Origin: Telopea speciosissima
Lineage: Eukaryota > Streptophyta > Magnoliopsida > Proteales > Proteaceae
Assembly: GCF_018873765.1 (NCBI RefSeq)
Contig: NC_057916.1
Coordinates: 11,116,001-11,180,000, forward strand
Reading direction: 5' to 3'
Length of the DNA stretch: 64,000 bases
Shown here piece by piece: positions 24,067 through 36,100 of the stretch. Both the position numbers and the translations under genes were made by a program. The notes under the pieces were generated by a model. That model was given only the letters and a program-made list of their open reading frames with translations. It did not search any database and was not told the DNA's origin. Each line of letters starts with the position of its first letter. Position 1 is the first letter of the stretch.

Positions 24067-24683
24067 GTGCACGTGTAGTATTGATTCTAAATTTCATCCT
24101 TGTAAGAATAAGGAAAAACAAAATAAAGATCAATACTAAGTCATTAGTTTCTTTATCTTTTCAAAGTTGGAGAAAAGAAAAAAAAAATTAAAATGAATCA
24201 GACAAACACCACTGAAAGAAAATTTTAAAAACCTTTTGGGTCAATTTCTGAGAAAGGAAGCAGTCAAGAGCTAGTTTGACAAGGAACCCAATGAAACAAT
24301 AAGATAAAATTAGGTGACCAAAAAGTTGGTTTTCTGGTTCAAGATTCAGCATTAAAGATAGACTTAAAGCGCAAAGATACACAGTCGTTACTTTAGTTTC
24401 TTCAGTTTGAAGATTACATGGAGGGAAAGCCAAAAGAACCCATCAACATCTTCATAATTTGCTTTCTTTTTTTTTTTTTCCTTCTCCCCAGACATGTTGG
24501 ATCCTAAGTGTTTGCTGATCTTACTTGTTTTCTCATCAGGGTTTATTGATGAAAACTATCTATCTCCTTAGCTTTGCTCCCTACTAAAATAAATTAGTTT
24601 CTCTCTTTTTTTTGAAGTACTCTTCTCTTCCATCATCAACTTATGAGATGGGGGAGTTGGCTTCCTATTGGTAAAACTGATAA

Positions 24684-25472
24684 TCATGTCCAGAGGGGTT
24701 CCCAGACTGAGCCCAAATTGTTGTCATCTGAGAAGCAGCCATTGATTTGGTAGCTGTGAAGAGGGCTATTGATGAAGCTGTACTCCAAAGATGGTTGCAT
24801 GGGTTGTTGTTGAGACTGAGACATCTCCTTGTAGATTAAAGCCAGAAGGTTTGCCTGTTGGCAATGCATATTCACGAGCTCTGCTTGGGTCTTCGCCAAT
24901 TGGGCTTGCAGATCACTCACTTGTTTCTGGAGCTGGCAAATCGCTCCTGCGCACCCATAAACTGGGTCTCTAATCCTTGCGTTTGCTTCATAAACCATGC
25001 TACTCACCGCATCAGCCCTCTGTGACTCTGGTAGTTCCTGAATTTTCCATAACCAAATCCAAAAAATTGAGAGATTAGAAGATAAGAATAGTAGGAACAA
25101 GTTGTAAGAGACTTGGGTAGAACTCAACCTTAAAAGCTAGCCGAGATAATACCAAAGTACTTATAAATCTCCACATGGGACTATTCACATACAGGTGGCG
25201 GGCTTTACCTGCAAGAACTTGATGATGTTGCTTGCACCAAACACTCGATGAGCAGTGGTGAACTTGAGGGGTTCTGTCGGAGGGAAGTAAGGGGCGAGTA
25301 CGCATTTCTCGACGCATCGACGACGGAGGATCTTACAGGCGGCGCAGGGGCTGATGACAACCGGAGGAGGAGGAGAAGATGGGGAGAGACCAGGGGAAGA
25401 TTGAGATTGAGGAGACGAGGCAGAGGTAGTGGTGGTGGTGGTGGTGGTGGCTGTTGTGTCAGTGGAGACCAT
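24684..25472 (-). CDS. LOB-domain transcription factor, class I (LBD1/LBD11-like)
   Basis: Two exons, 25209-25472 and 24684-25037, joined across a 171-bp GT-AG intron in phase 0, give 205 aa. LBD proteins are plant-specific nuclear DNA-binding factors; LBD1/LBD11 relatives act in vascular and secondary growth. Seen: a Thr/Ser/Pro-rich N-terminus (1-41) including eight consecutive Thr encoded by a gtg-type microsatellite; the CX2CX6CX3C zinc block CAACKILRRRCVEKC (43-57); the GAS block starting FGASNIIKFLQ and ending with the DPVYGCAGAI motif; and a class I LX6LX3LX6L coiled coil (LQKQVSDLQAQLAKTQAEL). The intron falls right after FLQ inside the LOB domain. The C-terminus is variable and ends VWEPLWT. 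The ATG at 25472 is the first in frame. Assignment to the LBD1/LBD11 clade is by remembered similarity; the exact orthologue is uncertain. Confidence 0.93.
25038..25208 (-). other. Intron of the LBD gene
   Basis: The donor reads CAG|GTAAAG at 25209/25208 and the acceptor attCAG|GAA at 25038/25037. Joining them restores the LOB-domain sequence FLQ-ELPESQR without a gap. Confidence 0.92.
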
Positions 25473-25678
25473 CTTTAATTTTTAATCTTCTTTGTCGTCT
25501 TCGTTGCAGTATTTCTTTAATGGCTTAAAGGTCTTCTTCTGGTTCTGAAGGAGATGTAATGAAGGAAAAGGTAAGGGAGGGAGTCTTTGATGACTGTGAA
25601 CTATGAAGCGAGGTGAGACTGGAGAGATACTGGAGAGGCCGATCTGAGATGTATTCCCTTGGGGCCTAAAGGAGAGGT

Positions 25679-25687
25679 TATATATAG
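25679..25687 (-). promoter_or_regulatory. TATA box of the LBD gene
   Basis: On the minus strand the sequence reads tatatataa about 207 bp upstream of the ATG, leaving room for a 5' UTR of roughly 170-180 nt. It is the only clear TATA motif close upstream of the gene. Confidence 0.6.
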
Positions 25688-25741
25688 GCTTCAGGGGAGA
25701 GAAGAGAGACGAGACTTTTAGAGAGTGGGGCCAAGAAGTGA

Positions 25742-25749
25742 TGACGTCA
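25742..25749. promoter_or_regulatory. Palindromic TGACGTCA bZIP-type site
   Basis: A perfect TGACGTCA palindrome lies about 55 bp upstream of the TATA box of the LBD gene. This octamer is a known core for plant bZIP factors (TGA, HY5 and others). Position and perfection make it a plausible control site; function is inferred. Confidence 0.45.
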
Positions 25750-25799
25750 CCGTTGAGAAAACCATATCAGCATTTTGAAATCCGTTCTTTACCGGCTTT

Positions 25800-28700
25800 A
25801 ACAGTTTTATGTTTAACGTTTTATCTCGTTTTAAGAAATTAACGTGATGGTAGCTGCTACTCTGCTAGGGGTGTTAAGTTTGGTCCTGTGAATATTCCAT
25901 CTGAATGGTTGTGAGTCTTCCATGTATGTGAATATTTTCTATTGATGTCAAGAATAATTCAAAAAAGGATTTAGGTTGCATTTTTAGACAGACGAGTCAG
26001 GGTTGAGATTTTCAAGCCTGAGGTCAAGTTGAGCAGAGTGGGTTGAAATAAAGACATAAATGGAAGAAGAAAAAATAAAAAATGGGGCCAATTATGGTCA
26101 ATTAGGCTACCGCAACCCTAGCAAAAATAGGGCCAATTAGGGCCTAACTTGATCTGATCAGGGACAATTAGGTAAAATTGAATTTGGATGAATCTGGTAG
26201 GATTGCACCTAAGCTGAGATATCTTAATCCAAACTTAAAGCCAGATTGGGGGGTTGAGGGAAAAAATTTTCGTTACCTAAGTTGCACGAATGGCTTTGCT
26301 ACCCAATCATGCAGCCAAAAAATGGAATAATTCATTTCCCCTTTTGGGTTCACAAATATCCTCCTAGGTTTTTTGTATTTTCAAAAATATCCTTTTAGTT
26401 TCTCTTTTTCGTTTTTTCTCTTTTGGTTTTTTGAAGGGTTTTAGTATGTCAAACACACCGTTTGAAGTTTAAATCCAGAGGTGGGGGCCCCAACGATCGG
26501 TGGGGGTCAGTTTCTTTGGACCGGGCGAGGAATGGGCAATAAAACGCGTTTTTCTTACTGTCATAAAAAAAATTTTTTATTTTTTTTTGGGGTAGTGGAG
26601 ACTGGAGAGTGATGTAGAGTCGTTGATTTAAGACAAAATAACGAATCAAGTGGACATTAGTGTTGTACTACTTGGCTTTCAGTCTGGTGACAGGTGGGTA
26701 TTCTTGTTTAGGCGAGTGACTACCACTATATGATCTTAAGACTTTTTTGTGTTTGATTTCACTCTCAACTCTATAGTCTCATATATAAATCCTGGTCTAG
26801 CTTGGCTGATCAAACCATGGTTCAAAGAAGTGGAATAGGCAATGAGACCGGTTCTTTATTGATTTCGATTTTAATTCAGCCCGAATCAGCTTGGATCTTA
26901 TAAAAATAAGTTGAATCGATCGTTTTGAAAATTTTGATTCTATGAATGGTAGAGATCAATCATGCCCCATCATCTCGAAACTTCTTCTACTCATTAGGCT
27001 TCAAAAGATCTCAGAGAGTCTTAAAAGGGAAGTTGAAGGAGGTCCCTAATCTCTACAATAATTAGCTAAAATGTGTTTTAAAATCAGTTTATTTTTTTAT
27101 TATCATTTTTGGATTGATCTCAATTATATGGTAAAAATGTATAAGAAATAGGAAACGTTTTTAGAGTATAAAACATGTTTTCATTTTTTTAAATGAAAAA
27201 ATAGCATTTTTTAATAATTTAATATTACATAAACTTATAATTACTACATCAAATATTAATATTTAATAAATAAAACATAAATTAGTCTATCTCACAATTT
27301 ATGTTATTTTTTATTCCATAATTTTCAAAGTTAAATGTCTAAAATCCATACCGTCCATTTTCTTCTTCTTTATTTCATTTTCGAAATGTTTTAACATTTT
27401 TTTTTTTACTGTCATTCAAATTCTGATTTATTTTAAACACACCGTATTGTACAATTTTTTTTTGTGTTACCATTTTAACTAACTAAGGTCTCTACATGAG
27501 GTGAGAGACTATGTAGAGACAAACAGTCCCTTAAACAAAATATAGCCATGGGATAATTGATGAGGAGATGGAGAGTCTTCAAAGAAGAACTTGTACAAGA
27601 TGATCTACCCTCCAGAGGATGATCCAGCTCGGCCGATTCTCTTCCAAAAACTAGGATTAGGACATATTTAGTTAGATTTTTACCTTTAGATTGGAATTGG
27701 CCGGGACCAATCTGGATCCCGATTCTGATTTTTAAGCCCTGATATTAGTATGGTATGGATCATTCTTCTTAGCTAACTTTTTTCTCTGACTTAAACCTAA
27801 AAGGTGAAGGTGAAAGGGAAAGTGAAAGAGAAAGAGGATGATGATAATGTAGAAACATATCAAATCATAATTATTAAAACCGTTAGATTGGGATAAGCTA
27901 AGATCTTCGTATTGTATTCAAGGTTTTAAAATGCGTAATCGGTGACAGAAGCGATCAGTGCCGAGTCTAATGTGATTTAGATCATAATGGACTTCGAATC
28001 AGTATAAAAAATTCCTAAATTTGATAAATTCAAAAAATATTCTAATAATTTTGATATTTTTAATCTAAGACAGTGTTTGGTATGCATTCTAAGTCGATTT
28101 TGTATTCTCGAATCTCATCATGTATCGATTAACCACTAGCAGGCTATGTGCAAGAGAGAGATGGTTAATGGGGTAAGGCGGGGTCTCTCCCATTTTGTTG
28201 GGATGGAAAAAAGAAAAAGACGAGACATAAAGAGAGGGAAGGAGGATTGCCTTGACGAGGAGTAAGAAGTGTTGCTGCCACCAATTGAGACATTACACCA
28301 ACCTCTCTCTACCCACTTAGTGACGTGGCTATTCATGGACAACGACACACACACAAACTTCATCAGTAGATGGGAAAAAGCCCATGGGCCGAATTTGGTG
28401 GGTCAAGAGTTGGGTAAGGATCCGGCCATCTAGTGGGCCCACATGAAAGAGAAACCTCTCTCTCTCTCTGTTTATGTGATTAACGAATATGACCCTTGAG
28501 CAAACTTACCATCTTTTCTAAGCCCAAGTGTCCCCATTTCCTCTCCTTAGAAAAAGGAGGAGGGGACTTTGGTAGATTTAACATGGGCTTCTAGTGGAAG
28601 TGGTTGGAGACCCTTGGACCTTTTATCATTCTCCCCATCTTCACCCAAGTCTTCACTTTTCAACTCTCTCTCTCTCACTCTCTCTCTTCTAGATAGCTAG

Positions 28701-31300
28701 AAGAGAGAGACTTCTGTGTGTGGATCAAGATTTAAAAATGAAGCAATTCTACACTATAAGTTTATTCCATTATTCAACAAATCACTGTTTAGAAGGGGAA
28801 AAAAACAATTGGAGATAGGAGTTTTTGATGTTATGAGAATCACTTTAAAATGCCCTACTTGTGGCCTCTAATGCTAATCCAATCACTACCATTTACACCC
28901 AACCACCAAATGATAATCTACATCTAGAAGAACTTCTTTCCTAGCCTGTTTGTTAATTCAAGAACTAAATTTGTTTCCATTGTTTACCATATATAATCAT
29001 GCTTAGGATTCATGTCTAGCTAACTTTCAATGAGTCCCATCAAAGTCCTTTCCTATCAAAAAAAATTGACACAATACAATCAAGCATATATAGTTAGGTA
29101 GACCAAACATTTAATTGTGTAACTAAATGATCTCTTTTTTCTTTTTCTTTTCCCAATTTTTAACTTCTTTAATTCAAACTAAAGCATGTTTTCCTTTCTT
29201 TCTTTCTTTTTTATAAATTAAAGTGTATTATCAAATCAAAATGAGCATATATATATATATAGCTTGGAAGTTGGATCCATGTCGCGAATTTCTTTATGAT
29301 TAATTTTTACCGTCTTTATTTTACTTCCGAGCATTTTACATTGAAACAAATAGAGCCTTTTTTTGGGGGGGAGGGGAGGGGGGCTTCAAGTGAATTATAT
29401 CAATAAGGTTGAAATTTTGCATAGCCGCGTTAACCAGCCAGGTACATGGGATGATTCAATTGGGTCAATCTATAAGAAATTCTGTGGGACCAAAAATTTA
29501 GAAGGTCGTCGACCTTATTGCATGTCCACCACGTGTACGGCCGGAGACGCACGTGGATGAACAGATTTCTGATGGATATAGGGTAACAATCTGACCTAAA
29601 TGTACCTTATATTTACATAAATGAGAGGGGAAGCAACTTTTGGTTGTTCGTTCACTAATGTGCTAAGCTCATGGGAATAAATGGAGGGGAGTAGGTAGGT
29701 TGTTAACTACTAATTTGCTAAGCTCATGGGAATATATGCAAGTGAAGTGAAGTGAAGTAGCTTAGGTTGTTAACTTCACTAATGTGTTAAGCTCATGAGA
29801 ATAAATGGAGGGAGAGTAGCTAAGCTGTTAACTTCAGTAATGTGCTAAGCTCATGGAACTATAACATTTTGACTCAAAATGAGAAAGACATTCACTACTC
29901 TGAGTTTGTAATCTGTAGGGAAACTAATAAGGATTTCGGAGTCCACACGGTATTTCTCCTTTCAAGGCTTTCTTTCCCCCCACAATGACTGCTACCATTA
30001 GTGAACACCATTGGAGACAGCTAAGGTGGAGCCACAAACTTCCCTTTCCTCTTCTTTACTCCAATTCTTTCCACCTTCTTACAAAGTCTCCTGTTCAGAA
30101 TAAGGTTGGAAACCACTTCACTTCTCCTAGCTACCCATTTCAAAGCCCAAACTTGAAGTGCTTGGAAGGTATTGTGTTGGAATTTATGCCATGGTGTGAT
30201 CAGGTTTCATACTAAGAGACTTCTGTGTTCTGCTTTCTGGGCCATACTTAGTAGCTAAAAGTGGGAGAGCACATTGGAGAAATTGGTATTCAATGGAAGC
30301 CATCTAGACAAAGTGATAAAATTAAAGTAAGAAAGCTTTTATAAACTACTTTGTACAAAGTACAGATACCTTTAATTGTCAGAGTTGAGATAGTGGTATG
30401 TTCGGCTTGACCTATTCCATATAAAAAAGGACCAAGTTTCGCTCTCCTTTCACCTGCGGTGAAGAAAGAACATCTTAAGCCATAACATCTGACTGTTAGA
30501 TTAGATTAAAGAAGGTACGAGGTGAGTGAAAATTAATGATGAAACTCACCAACCAATGAGTCCATTCTTAGGGTCACATCATGGTGGATGAAGAGATTCT
30601 CTCTATCTAAGGGTATAGCGAAAAAAATTCTCCCATGTACCAAAGGGGAGTATCTTGGATTTGAAACATTCCCACTTCTTTATGGACAACTTCCATTGAG
30701 ACTCCTTTTTAAGTCTTTAATGAATCTATATATTATCAACTTTCTACCAAAACAAATTAATAAATTAAAACAAGAGAACAATTTCAAACCCTCTCAGAAA
30801 ATATTTACAATGTGAATATCTAAAAGGGGTCCAATACAATGACTTCCAACTAGATCACCCACCATACTTCAAATCTTTTCATGGAGGTCTTGCAATACCA
30901 TTAGTCTTCCACAAAGACTACTTAGGAGATTACCACTTACAACTTGCTTGATGATGCATGAACTTACTCTCTTTCCCAAATAAGAAAATCACAAGTTTAC
31001 AGAAAATTGAGTCTTAAAACTGAAGTTTAATGCCAATTCACAAAGTAAAATACCATCCCCGAAAGATAATCTAGGACATGCAATCCTTTGTTTTAACCAA
31101 ATCATCAGCCACCTCATTAGCTCCCCTTGGATTCCATTGAAACCAAACTTGCATTTGAGAGGCTAAAATTGAAAAATAAGTGTTTACCAAGTGGTTATAT
31201 TACTTTACAAGGGTGCATCAGAGAGACCATCTTGAGATAAAGATTGAAAAATATATGGCTCTGATAGAAGAAACAGTGTCCTGGGAAAAAAAAAACTGAA
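25800..31300. other. Intergenic between the LBD and CARB genes
   Basis: No supported gene. The region is AT-rich with scattered short repeats: degenerate 'aatcgatc/ggaatcg' repeat DNA at about 26820-26960 and 27650-28060, CT tracts at 28448-28470 and 28660-28690, an AT tract at 29250-29262, a GC-rich G tract at 29364-29385, and the tandem array at 29645-29865. The end next to 31569 should include the CARB 3' UTR. Confidence 0.4.
29645..29865. repeat. Degenerate tandem array, four units of about 55-80 bp
   Basis: The motif 'actaatgtgctaagctcatg' recurs at about 29657, 29709, 29779 and 29838, each time followed by gaat(a)aa-type sequence, a purine-rich ggaggg(a)gtag part and gttgttaact. A short gtgaagtgaagtgaag run lies in one unit. 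No function suggested. Confidence 0.65.
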
Positions 31301-31568
31301 ACATAGATGATTCTGTCAATCAACAGTCACATTCATAAAGAGATGAGATTTAACTACTTATATTATACAATGCAAACTACAATTAACCCACTCCAAAACT
31401 GAGTAAGTATTCCTCAACAAGAAGTAAAGAAAGATAAAACAGTAGAAAACAGAATAAATAAAATAGTTCATTCACTTTGTCCAGATAAGAACATTAACAG
31501 GACAAATTTAAAAAACAACAAAAAGTAAAAAAGATGCCAAAAATGCTAGAGACAATGAAAAAGCACAA

Positions 31569-33119
31569 TCAAAGAGAGGAAGCAGCAGGCTGCAAGTTGA
31601 GGTTACTCTCTGGCTTTGGCTGAATGTCAAAGAAATCCTGGAGTGCAATCATCTTAATAGTGCTGTGCTTCATACTCCTTATCGCCTCCACACTTGCCAA
31701 AGCTCCTGCTACTGTAGTAATGATTGGAAGCTTATATGCAAGAGCCATCCTCCTCAACTGCCGACCATCAATCTGATCAAGTGCATCACTTGAACTCGTG
31801 ATCACCATCAATTGTATATCTCCATTTGCAATCATATCACCAGCATGGGGTCGCCCCTCATGCATCTTCAGCACCCGCTCCACAGGGATACCCTCCAATT
31901 CAAGCACATGAGCCGTCCCAGACGTTGAGACAATCCTAAACCCGAGCCCCAAGAAGGCACGGGCCAGCATGGCAAGGTGTGGCTTTGTCAAATCATTTAG
32001 ACTGAGGAACACTGTGCCCTTGACTGGTAACTTCTGCCCTGCAGCAATCTGGGCCTTGGCAAATGCAACCGAAAAATCAAAGTCAATGCCCATGACCTCA
32101 CCAGTGCTACGCATCTCTGGGCCAAGCAGCACGTCACAGCCTTGGAACTTCTCGAATGGAAGCACAGCTTCCTTGACTGAAACATGGCCTGGGATCACCT
32201 CCTCTGTGAACCTAAGTTCGTGGAGTGACTTCCCTGACATGACGAGGGAAGCATACTTGGCCAATGGGTGCCCAATTGCCTTGGACACAAATGGAACTGT
32301 GCGGGAAGCACGGGGATTTGCCTCGAGCAGAAAAACCTCCCAAGACAGTGAGATTGCATATTGGCAGTTCATGAGTCCACACACATTCAGCCTCTTTGCC
32401 AGTTTTGTTGTCCACAACCTTATTGTATCCAAGCAAGAAGACGGGATTGTCTTTGTAGGAAGCAAGCAGGCTGAGTCACCCGAATGCACACCAGCCTGTT
32501 CTATGTGCTCCATGATTCCACCAATCACCACGTTGCCATATGAGTCAGTGAGCGAGTCAACATCAATCTCAATAGCATCCGACAGGTACCTGTCAATCAG
32601 GACAGGACGCTCAGGATCCACCTCAACAGCATTCTCAAGGTAGGTCACAAGCTTGTCATCACTATACACAATCTCCATTGCCCGCCCACCTAACACATAT
32701 GATGGCCTCACAACAACAGGGTAGCCTATTTCCGAGGCTATGGCCAGAGCATCAGCTTCACTCTTGGCAATCCCACCTTTGGGCTGCTCGATCTCCAGCT
32801 CCTTCAGGATCGCATTGAACCTCTCTCTGTCCTCGGCTGCATCAATGGAATCAGGTGATGTCCCCCATATACGAACCTGTCCATCCCCACTGGCAGCCAA
32901 GGGCTTGTGCTCATCCAAGTAGTGCTGAATAGGCAGCGCCAGCTTAAGGGGTGTTTGGCCTCCAAACTGCACGATGATACCATCAGGACGTTCCAAATCA
33001 ATGATGTTCAGAACATCCTCAACAGTTAGTGGCTCAAAGTAGAGGCGATCACTTGTGTCATAATCTGTTGACACTGTTTCAGGATTTGAATTCATCATGA
33101 TCGTCTCATATCCAGCTTC
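31569..33119 (-). CDS. CARB: CARB exon 3
   Basis: Encodes residues 683-1198: most of the second ATP-grasp half and the MGS-like allosteric domain. The acceptor reads tttcttttcag|GAAGCTGG. Translation upstream of the acceptor (MSFSFQ) is intronic and not part of the protein. One oddity: Trp precedes [10 protein letters not shown] where I would expect a small residue, though the metal-binding motif itself is intact. Confidence 0.93.
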   Translation of the reverse strand, partial: EAGYETIMMNSNPETVSTDYDTSDRLYFEPLTVEDVLNIIDLERPDGIIVQFGGQTPLKLALPIQHYLDEHKPLAASGDGQVRIWGTSPDSIDAAEDRERFNAILKELEIEQPKGGIAKSEADALAIASEIGYPVVVRPSYVLGGRAMEIVYSDDKLVTYLENAVEVDPERPVLIDRYLSDAIEIDVDSLTDSYGNVVIGGIMEHIEQAGVHSGDSACLLPTKTIPSSCLDTIRLWTTKLAKRLNVCGLMNCQYAISLSWEVFLLEANPRASRTVPFVSKAIGHPLAKYASLVMSGKSLHELRFTEEVIPGHVSVKEAVLPFEKFQGCDVLLGPEMRSTGEVMGIDFDFSVAFAKAQIAAGQKLPVKGTVFLSLNDLTKPHLAMLARAFLGLGFRIVSTSGTAHVLELEGIPVERVLKMHEGRPHAGDMIANGDIQLMVITSSSDALDQIDGRQLRRMALAYKLPIITTVAGALASVEAIRSMKHSTIKMIALQDFFDIQPKPESNLNLQPAASSL

Positions 33120-36100
33120 CTGAAAAGAAAATGACAATCTTATGTGCTTCTTACATCAAATCAAGAGGAATCAACGTGATAGAACTAATCTCAGCAAATT
33201 ATAACAGCATATAGGTCTCAGCAAATGTTGCAGCATTAGTCACACCTCCAACTAATGGGCCACTTAAGTAGTAGCCATGGTCCCTTATCATACTTGAGCC
33301 CAAATATCCAATGCAATCAGCTAAGCTGGAAAGGCCTCAACACCGGGTAATAAGAACACCAACATGCCTGTCAGCGGTATCTGACGTAATAAATGGGTGC
33401 CAAATACAGCATCTACGGTGAAACTTATAGGTTTGTACAGAAATGTGTCGATGTCATTATCTGACATGGATACAAGGTATCAAACAGCAGATATTTGAAA
33501 ATAATGTACTCTTTCCTGTACAGCATCAATGCAAGCAGGAGGGAACATCTGAAAGATTTTTTGGTAAGATGCTATTCAAAAGTTAAATTGCTTCAAATGG
33601 TCCACATTACTGAGCATTTGAAACCTATTGTATGGAGAAGATGATAATGGTTAATGATCCAACAATAAACACATTATCAAACAAAAACCAAAATCCACAA
33701 GAAAACCAAAAAGAAAAAGGAAAACCCAACCTGAAGGGCGAAGGAAGTATGGCAGCAGCAGTAGTCAAACTCGATACCTTGGCCTATTCGGTTTGGTCCT
33801 CCACCCAAAATCAACACTTTCTTCCTTGTAGTGGGACTCGATTCACACTCATAATCATAGGATGAGTACATGTATGGAGTGTTGGCCTCAAATTCAGCGG
33901 CACAGGTATCTACCCGCTTATATGCTGGAGTAACCCCAAGTGAAATCCGCTTTGAACGGACTTCTTTTTCGGTGGATTTAGTAGCAAAAGCAATCTGCTT
34001 ATCACTGAAGCCTCTCCTCTTCACTTCGTACAAGTCATCCTTTGTCAGTTGAGACAAGTTCCGGGCTGAAATGAATTGCTCCACATCTACCAGCTCTTTT
34101 AGCTGAGTAAGAAACCACTTGTCCACATAGCTGAGCTTCTGAATCTCATCAACCTTCATCCCTTTCTTCATTGCCGCATAAATTGCATGAATTCGATCTG
34201 GGTTTGGGACTCGGAGGCTGTACTTCAATTGGTCCCAGTCCCAGTCCAGTTCCTTGACCCATGCACAACCCCAACCAGAGTAGCCCAACTCCAGCGATCT
34301 AACTGCTTTTTGGAAGGATTCTTGGAATGTGCGTCCCAATGCCATGGATTCACCAACAGACTTCATTTGGGTTGTCAGTATTGGCTGAGAACCTGGGAAC
34401 TTCTCGAATGCAAACCGAGGTATCTACATGTTCTCAAAAAAGCAGATGAAGTAAGACACCAAAAATTGACATAATAGAATGATTTACCAGAAACAAAGTA
34501 GGAACAACATGAAAGACGTCAAATCTCAAATGATAGATATATGTTTCAGCAAACCAAAAACAATAACATCAAAATTGGGTAGCAAACTAGGAATGAAAAA
34601 AAATATATACTTCAATAAGATCATTTATTATAAAGAAAAACAAGTACCAAAGCCAAGGAGCACTTTCTGAACAACAATGCTTCAAACAGCTTTAGTTTTA
34701 GCATTTTCTCAACAGGACAATAGACATGGAAAGAGACAATGTTACTTCCTGCCAACTTTATCTACAACAATGGTAGAACCCAAAATAGAACAGCTGGGTT
34801 CTACTCAGCATATTGAAGTGAAATTAGTCTGGACAAAAGGAGAGGTTCCAATCAATTTAGCCATTCAAATCAACAGCTACTTCATAGTCTAAATCAATTG
34901 AGACAAGTCAAACAATTTGAGGCTTTAATCAACCAAACACAATTTCACCTCCGAATAAATATCCCAAACAATACATTAATAGGGAAAAATCAATCAGCAG
35001 CAGTAGAGGGATCATCTCACCATCAAATGAAACATAGAGATTGAAATCAGCTCCTGAACTCTAATTGACTGGAACAATAATTGCAGGAAAACGTAGAAAA
35101 AGTTAAAGCCTCCACAGGGAAAGCTAATCGCATTAAAGCCAATTCCTAAAACACAAAAGAATTACCTATTAGATTTATTAATGATTCTTCTTCATTAAAT
35201 CAGTAATTCTAAAATCAACACGCAATCTAACTTGGAAGTACCTCTACTTCAGGGGGAGATGTTCCAATATAGGGGGAGACTACAGATAATGAAAACAATG
35301 AAATTCTTATTCAGGGGAGCTCACTTCAGTCCAAAAAACCATTAGTGGTTTTCAAAGGAGGATTGATGATTCAAATTTGAAGGTCTATACAAAGAGCCGT
35401 ACTAGACAAAAGCAGCTTAAATCCACTACAGCACCAATACCCATCCAGTTGCCAGACCCGGATCCAAAGCCTACTTCTTCACCTGGTAAGACTTCTTCTC
35501 TTGGGCTACCTATTGTTGTTCGCAAAGGTGTTAGGGCATGTACTCAACACCCTATCTCCCATGTTGTTTCCTATGACTCCCTTTCTCCATATTTCCATGC
35601 ATTTGTTTCTTCTCTTTCTTCTGTTCGTATTCTTCAAAATTGGCAGGAAACTCTATCAGATGGAAAGTGGAAGGCAGCAATGATGGAAGAAATGGAAGCC
35701 TTAAAGAAAAATGACACATGGGAGATTGTTGTTCTTCCCCTAGGGAAAAGACCTATTGGATGTAAGTGGATGTTTGTGATAAAACAGAAGGTGGATGGCA
35801 CTGTGGATAAATATAAGGCACGACTCGTAGCAAAAGGGTTCACTCAGACGTATAGATGATTACCAGGAGACCTTTGCCCCTGTTGCAAAGCTGAGTATTG
35901 TCCGAGTTTTGTTATCTTGTGCAGTTAATCTTGGATGGGATTTACAGCAGCCTGATGTGAAGAATGCTTTTCTCAATGGAGAACTTGATGAGGAGGTGTA
36001 TATAGATATTCCACCAAGGCTCTCTTGTGACATAACCCAAGGTAAAGATGTGTAGATTGAAACGTGCACTTTATGGGCTGAAGCAGTCACCTCGAGCATG

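Noticed and set aside
29645..29865. A CRISPR-like array
   Set aside because: Units are unequal and degenerate, with no constant repeat-spacer pattern, in a plant nuclear context.
31969..32643. 224-codon plus-strand open frame
   Set aside because: Antisense to CARB exon 3 with no recognisable domain.
31569..34366. CARB might be read as separate genes (31.6-34.4 kb and 60.4-61.8 kb)
   Set aside because: The two parts are the complementary halves of one protein, the reading phase is preserved at each splice site, and the junction sequence [13 protein letters not shown] is that of the intact enzyme.
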